This document shows positions 5,500-8,705 of a stretch of DNA of 8,705 nt, piece after piece. The DNA comes from Clostridium sp. (GTDB lineage Bacteria; Bacillota_A; Clostridia; Lachnospirales; Lachnospiraceae). Numbering within the stretch: the first letter of the stretch is position 1; every line of letters begins with the position of its first letter. The translations under genes were made by a program, and so were the position numbers. The DNA lies in contig JAMPAW010000145.1 in assembly GCA_023666975.1 (NCBI GenBank), positions 1 to 8,705 on the forward strand, read 5' to 3'. The notes under the pieces are model-generated. The model was not told the DNA's origin, made no database searches, and saw only the letters and a program-made list of their open reading frames with translations.

Positions 5500-5838
5500 C
5501 TACTTTTCACTATTTAGCACATCATTCATAATTTCCTGTATTGCTTTCTGCCTTGCCGGGCCTATCCCTTTGATGCTTTTCAGCACAGATCTGCCCTTTT
5601 CCTCAATGTCCTCCAGATAATATATTTTTTTCTCATGAAATGCCGTCAATGTCCTTTCTGTCAGAGAGATATGATCCTCCAGCCGATGACATGCCTGATA
5701 AGGCATAACGGTCTCAGATCTTACGGGAACTTTTACACCGTCTTCCCGAAGAATAAAGACTTTTCCGTCTTCCCGGAGGGCATATCCGTACACCTTTTGA
5801 TTTGTTTCCTCTGCTGTAGCGCAGTGCAATATAATCAT
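5500..5838 (-). CDS. Small protein with a helix-hairpin-helix-like C-terminal domain
   Basis: This is a 112-residue soluble protein. The N-terminal half (1-50) is beta-rich with repeated R-E-D-G turns. The C-terminal half (about 58-105) is a helical unit, L-T-E-R-T-L-T-A-F followed by L-E-D-I-E-E-K-G and S-I-K-G-I-G-P-A-R-Q-K-A-I, with the G-I-G-P-A-R hairpin of helix-hairpin-helix or RNA polymerase alpha-CTD-like folds. It probably binds nucleic acid, but I do not recognise a named family. The ATG at 5836-5838 has GGAGG five bases upstream. An earlier ATG at 5859 reads through that site and has none of its own. The gene is monocistronic or leads into the next operon through a 153-bp gap with regulatory repeats. 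A terminator upstream insulates it from the IS and RHS region. Confidence 0.65.
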   Translation of the reverse strand: MIILHCATAEETNQKVYGYALREDGKVFILREDGVKVPVRSETVMPYQACHRLEDHISLTERTLTAFHEKKIYYLEDIEEKGRSVLKSIKGIGPARQKAIQEIMNDVLNSEK

Positions 5839-5904
5839 TCTGTCCTCCAGATTCTTCATATGATTGATTTTATATTGACCCCAGATGTATCATGCGTAAA
5901 ATAA

Positions 5905-5940
5905 AACTTCTCCGTTCAGGATGCGCTGTCCAGAGAAGTT
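5905..5940 (-). terminator. Hairpin terminator behind the RHS/IS region
   Basis: A perfect 8-bp stem (5905-5912 with 5933-5940) has a 20-nt loop and is followed on the minus strand by TTATTTTA after the stem's own TT. It lies just outside the left end of the insertion sequence and would end transcripts arriving from the toxin locus. Confidence 0.6.
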
Positions 5941-5951
5941 CTGTAAATAAA

Positions 5952-5955
5952 TTAA
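5952..5955. repeat. TTAA flank at the left end of the IS (candidate target duplication)
   Basis: TTAA directly abuts the left terminal repeat and is matched by TTAA at 7562-7565 beyond the right repeat. Since TTAA is palindromic and AT-rich the match is only modest evidence of a target duplication. Confidence 0.45.
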
Positions 5956-5965
5956 TATCTGCTCA

Positions 5966-7429
5966 TTAAGTCGCCAATAATTCATTGGCAACATTTTGAT
6001 CATAAAACGGCATGAAATACTGCCGTAAGTACCTTGAAAATACCGCCATCAAAAAATGGCGCAAAGAACAAGCCGCGATGCGACTTACGTTCATCACCAG
6101 AATGGACAGCGCGCTGGAGCTGCGCATCGTAACGTCCAGCTTTGTCATGACCCTTCCAAGTCCATAGCACCTCTTGGTCAGGCTGAAGGATCTTTCAACC
6201 TCGATCCGATCGGCATTGTCAACGTATTCGCTCTTCTTGTCAATCAAGGCATTTTTCTTCGGTCTGCCAAGTGAAGAACCGGAAAGACGAATGCCATGCA
6301 GCCTGCAGAACGCTAGGTTCTCACGATTGCGATAGATCTTATCCGCAAGTGCCCTTTTGGGATAATGTCTCGTCCGTTCGCGGTAGCGCTCAATCGCTCC
6401 GATCAGAACGTCGGATTCGTTGTATGCGTCAAATGAAAGTTTCTCAAGCCTCGCCATTCCGCGTTCATCAATGCTAAGATCCAGCTTGGCACCAAACTCC
6501 ACGGGAGCGGCAGCTTTTCCGCGAACGATGGGCCGGGCGTAAGGCTGGCTGATGCTTACGATGCGGTTTGGAACAGTGCGCACTTCGTTCTCATACATGT
6601 ACCGCTGTTGTTCGTAAACCTGCCGGAGCACTTCATATCGCTGTCGTTGTTTGGTCGAAAGTTTAGCTCCTTCTTCCAACAGCCACTCCATATACCCGAA
6701 ATCACGGCACACGTACCGGAGCTGTTGTTTGATTGCCTTGCGGATTTTTTCGCTGTGCGTTTTTTGCACTTGGCGAGATTCAGGTAATCCTTTCTTGCGT
6801 TTTTACGATAGGTTCTGGGTCTGTAGTACCCGTATTCATAACAAAGTTCGTCAATCATTCCTTCAAGGTTCTCGCGAACATTGTTTAGGAGGTTGACGTC
6901 CTGCGCATAGCTAATGTTTTGCGGTGCACAGGTTGCGTCAAGGATGATTGTTCCACTGTTTTCAGGCTGGTCGGGCGTTACGTCGTCGGAATCGCTCCCG
7001 CCTCCGTTTCCCGATCTGGGATCATCCGGCGAGTTGAAGGTGATGATCATCTCGTTGTTCTCCGTCATGATCGTCATTCAGCCGCTTACGGAATTCAACC
7101 AACAGCGAAAGATCGTAGGGCGGTTCGCTTTGAAATCCTGGAAGGCCGATGAAGTACTGGTAATACGGATTCTCGGTGATCTGCTCCAGCAGTTCCCTGT
7201 CGGAATAACCGTGCTGTTTCTGGATCATGAGTGACCCAAGCGCCATGCGAAGGGGTTTGGCAGACATGCCCGTTTTACTTGGGAAAAGACCTGCTTATTT
7301 TTCTTCAATGGCATCCCAAGGGATGGAGGCAGCTTTCTTTACCTAGCGGTTTTCAAGGTTCATTTTCAGTCCAACCGGCTGATTGAAATCTGTCAGACCT
7401 AATTGACGGTATCTTTCGAATTTGTACAT
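5966..7429 (-). pseudogene. Broken DDE transposase (IS1182/IS5 superfamily)
   Basis: The original product of about 488 residues starts at the ATG at 7427-7429, behind a perfect AGGAGG-type site. The N-terminal part (Y-K-F-E-R-Y-R-Q-L and later P-Y-Y-Q-Y-F-I-G-L) is the DUF772-type domain. The catalytic triad is still visible: D in I-L-D-A-T-C-A-P-Q-N, D in L-A-D-K-I-Y-R-N-R-E-N, and E in I-E-V-E-R-S-F-S-L. Four lesions break it: a TAG at 7343-7345 and a TAA at 7295-7297 (each where an aromatic residue would be expected), a frame change near 7065-7075 (net +1 or -2), and a one-base loss at the A6 run at 6745-6750. Any product would be a short fragment. Programmed frameshifting at the A6 run cannot rescue it given the other lesions. 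Confidence 0.85.
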
Positions 7430-7487
7430 ACGCCCTCCTGCAAGTGCAAGGTTTTTTCATGAAAAGAGCAGTTTTTCCTTCACTTCC

Positions 7488-7493
7488 ATTATA
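7488..7493 (-). promoter_or_regulatory. Extended -10 promoter of the transposase
   Basis: On the minus strand TGG precedes a perfect TATAAT at 7488-7493, an extended -10 arrangement with no good -35. It lies about 60 nt upstream of the transposase ATG. Between them a palindromic ttttcatgaaaa (7456-7467) could form a hairpin limiting expression, as in many insertion sequences. Confidence 0.5.
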
Positions 7494-7561
7494 CCACGGA
7501 ATGGGCACAAATGCAGTAATTTCAAGGACTTTCGACGACTTTTTATTGCTTTGAGCAGACA

Positions 7562-7565
7562 TTAA
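7562..7565. repeat. TTAA flank at the right end of the IS
   Basis: This is the partner of the TTAA at 5952-5955, immediately outside the right terminal inverted repeat. Confidence 0.45.
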
Positions 7566-7696
7566 ATATACTCATAGGAATACCCATCACAGACTGCACG
7601 GGTGATTCTGCCAGGCTGTCATAGTGCCAGGTGCGGATAGTGGGATTGTTCCCTTCCGCATCCACGGCGTTCTCATATACGGGCTTTCCGAATACA
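7566..7696 (-). pseudogene. Remnant of an RHS core repeat behind the immunity gene
   Basis: On the minus strand the frame reads N-V-F-G-K-P-V-Y-E-N-A-V-D-A-E-G-N and then T-W-H-Y-D-S-L, a YD-repeat-type sequence of RHS/WapA proteins. After CTG one G is missing (CC at 7611-7612 where CCC is expected on the plus strand). The next frame continues the repeat as R-I-T-R-A-V-C-D-G-Y-S-Y-E-Y-I. The fragment has no start or ribosome binding site of its own, its core-like frame begins at or just before the immunity stop codon, and it ends at the insertion sequence. It is GC-richer than the toxin and immunity genes. This fits a scar of tip exchange in which an older RHS 3' segment was displaced downstream. 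Whether the IS insertion also deleted more RHS sequence cannot be seen here. Confidence 0.75.
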
Positions 7697-8182
7697 TTAT
7701 TTTTTCCCAGATAGTCTATACTTTTCGGGATTCATGCAAAATTCCCTTGCATCAATTAACGCTTTCTCATTAAATATCAATTCAACTTTTCCTCTACAGT
7801 AAACTTTAAACTCAGCATATCCTATATTTCTGCCCAAAATACCTCCGATATTATATTCATTGCAATTTAATATTTTATGCTTTTTCCCTAGTTCCAATTT
7901 CATATGGATATCGTGTCCATCCATATTATAAACAAATTGTGCGCCTTGCTCATCTGCATATATGCCATAACTCATAACAATATACGCAACATCCTTGAAC
8001 ACAATATCAGATATAGCAGCAATATAGGACTCCTTTTCTGAAATCCCCAATTCATGCATTAGGGTAACACCCCATATTTTTAATTTAAATGTTTCTCCCT
8101 CTGAAAATTTTTCAAGGAAAATATTGCTTTCTGAGCAGTCTATGAAATCAAAATTTTCTCCCGTTATATTTATAATTTTCAT
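7697..8182 (-). CDS. Putative immunity protein for the RHS toxin
   Basis: The family of this 161-residue soluble protein is not recognised. It has alternating hydrophobic strands (K-L-K-I-W-G-V, A-Y-I-V-M-S-Y-G-I-Y, A-E-F-K-V-Y-C-R-G), several acidic patches, and neither a signal peptide nor membrane helices, so it should be cytosolic. Its ATG overlaps the toxin stop codon as ATGA (8179-8182), the coupling expected of a toxin-immunity pair. Its AT-rich composition matches the toxin domain and differs from the RHS scrap behind it, so the two probably moved as one cassette. By analogy it would bind the toxin domain in the producing cell and block its activity. Position, size and composition support this role; no sequence motif does. 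The 3' end falls exactly where core-like RHS sequence resumes. Confidence 0.7.
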   Translation of the reverse strand: MKIINITGENFDFIDCSESNIFLEKFSEGETFKLKIWGVTLMHELGISEKESYIAAISDIVFKDVAYIVMSYGIYADEQGAQFVYNMDGHDIHMKLELGKKHKILNCNEYNIGGILGRNIGYAEFKVYCRGKVELIFNEKALIDAREFCMNPEKYRLSGKK

Positions 8183-8705
8183 TTCCCACCTACTTTTCTC
8201 AAGATTATCTCAAGCACTTGTCCCATTGTTTGTCTAGATCCACCTGTTACTTTTCCTCCATACTGTGCAAAAATACTTATTGGTTCTCCTCTACTAACTA
8301 TTTCAAATCCCGATTCTTCTAATGATTCTGCAGAGGCCTTAAATATTTTTCTGAAAAATCCATTACTATAGTTTCCTGTAATTGTTAATGTTCCTCCCTC
8401 CTTCAAAACACGCGGCACATCACTTTCCAATATATTGTAATTATATGGATTCAGCGCTACAACCTGATCGAATTGCCCAGTTTCAAATTGGCTGAGATCA
8501 TTAACATCCCCGTAAATAACACCAGGTGCAGTGGGATTAATATCAATATTTGTTGCATCAGGTATAGGACTATCTCCCGCACCAACATTTAAGATATTCT
8601 CTGAATTATTAGAACCATTGCCACCTGTTTGCTCTATATTGCATTTTTTAGTATATCCACTCGGATCACAATACACCACCGGATTATTCCCACAGTACGC
8701 ATACA
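8179..8705 (-). CDS. C-terminus of an RHS-repeat toxin with a methyltransferase-like tip (5' part outside the window)
   Basis: The last 174 residues are visible. They begin with Y-A-Y-C-G-N-N-P-V-V-Y-C-D-P-S-G, the conserved RHS core end including P-x4-D-P-x-G, which marks where the variable toxin tip starts and where RHS proteins are often self-cleaved. A glycine/asparagine-rich linker (residues 26-36) follows. The tip then shows class I SAM methyltransferase motifs in order: I-L-N-V-G-A-G-D (37-44, SAM-binding loop), N-I-D-I (52-55, acidic ribose contact), Y-G-D-V-N-D-L, F-D-Q-V-V-A-L-N-P-Y-N (motif IV), and R-V-L-K-E-G-G-T-L (strand after motif IV). The target is unknown: nucleic acid, protein or a small molecule. 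Interbacterial toxicity is inferred from the RHS context. The next gene overlaps by 4 nt and is the likely immunity gene. Confidence 0.8.
   Translation of the reverse strand, partial: YAYCGNNPVVYCDPSGYTKKCNIEQTGGNGSNNSENILNVGAGDSPIPDATNIDINPTAPGVIYGDVNDLSQFETGQFDQVVALNPYNYNILESDVPRVLKEGGTLTITGNYSNGFFRKIFKASAESLEESGFEIVSRGEPISIFAQYGGKVTGGSRQTMGQVLEIILRKVGGK

Larger units (their letters stand above)
5956..7561 (-). mobile_element. Degenerate IS1182/IS5-superfamily insertion sequence, about 1.6 kb
   Basis: The element is bounded by imperfect inverted repeats: TATCTGCTCA at 5956-5965 against TGAGCAGACA at 7552-7561, extending to 12 of 13 matches when the flanking TTAA is included. It encodes one transposase on the minus strand, whose stop codon lies at the edge of the left repeat, as is common for compact insertion sequences. 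The transposase has lost its reading frame, so the copy is inactive by itself but might still be mobilised by an intact relative. It separates the RHS fragment from the terminator and the helix-hairpin-helix gene. Confidence 0.8.

Noticed and set aside
6056..6477. Plus-strand open frames within the insertion sequence
   Set aside because: They are antisense to the transposase coding sequence and have no features of their own.
6745..6750. Programmed ribosomal frameshifting at the A6 run in the transposase
   Set aside because: The same gene has two in-frame stop codons and another frame change, so the A6 slip is better explained as one of several decay mutations.
1..8705. CRISPR arrays, tRNA or rRNA genes
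   Set aside because: No regularly spaced repeats of 25-40 bp, cloverleaf-like stretches or conserved rRNA segments were seen on either strand.

Overview
The window looks like an accessory region of a Clostridia chromosome, most likely a gut Lachnospiraceae-type Firmicute. This is inferred from the gene families (a Tn916-ORF7/ORF8-like sigma/HTH pair, a LytTR regulator with a GHKL kinase, a clostridial-style RHS toxin tip), strong AGGAGG-like ribosome binding sites and patchy base composition. Apart from the first 174 bases, every gene is on the minus strand, so biological order runs from high to low coordinates.

Region A (8705 to about 7566) is a polymorphic-toxin tip. The C-terminal end of an RHS protein enters from outside the window, shows the hallmark P-x4-DPxG end of the RHS core, and then switches to a domain with the motifs of a class I SAM-dependent methyltransferase. 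An overlapping gene (ATGA junction) encodes a small acidic protein that is the natural candidate for its immunity factor. Directly behind it lies a GC-richer, frameshifted scrap of RHS core, the usual scar of toxin-tip exchange.

Region B (7561 to 5956) is a dead IS1182/IS5-superfamily insertion sequence. It has imperfect 13-bp terminal inverted repeats flanked by TTAA on both sides. Its transposase is broken by two stop codons and two frameshifts. It sits against the RHS scrap.

Region C (5940 to 3064) holds a terminator, a small protein with a helix-hairpin-helix-like C-terminus, a promoter region with four GGTTAYA repeats, and a compact three-gene regulatory operon. The operon encodes a small ribbon-helix-helix-like protein, a LytTR response regulator and a polytopic GHKL sensor kinase. 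Overlap or short spacing links the three genes. No AgrB/AgrD-like signal genes are visible.

Region D (3063 to 1097) starts with about 470 bases without a convincing gene. A strong promoter follows (TTGACA, 18 bp, TATACT), then a small very basic ORF, then an intrinsic terminator only 18 nt in front of a 371-residue protein. That protein is an alpha-helical cytosolic module, with an RDxxxH motif reminiscent of HEPN RNases, anchored by two C-terminal membrane helices. A regulated or partial read-through arrangement is plausible.

Region E (1040 to 1) is a conjugative-element regulatory pair: a sigma-70-region-4-like protein and an overlapping HTH protein. They follow a leader with a terminator-type hairpin and a second hairpin next to the ribosome binding site. 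The pair ends at a strong hairpin shared with a convergent, incomplete plus-strand gene. No excisionase or integrase follows, so this looks like an edge or remnant of an integrative element.

The items most worth following up are the RHS methyltransferase-like toxin with its putative immunity gene, the RDxxxH membrane protein behind an in-leader terminator, and the structured leader of the sigma/HTH pair.
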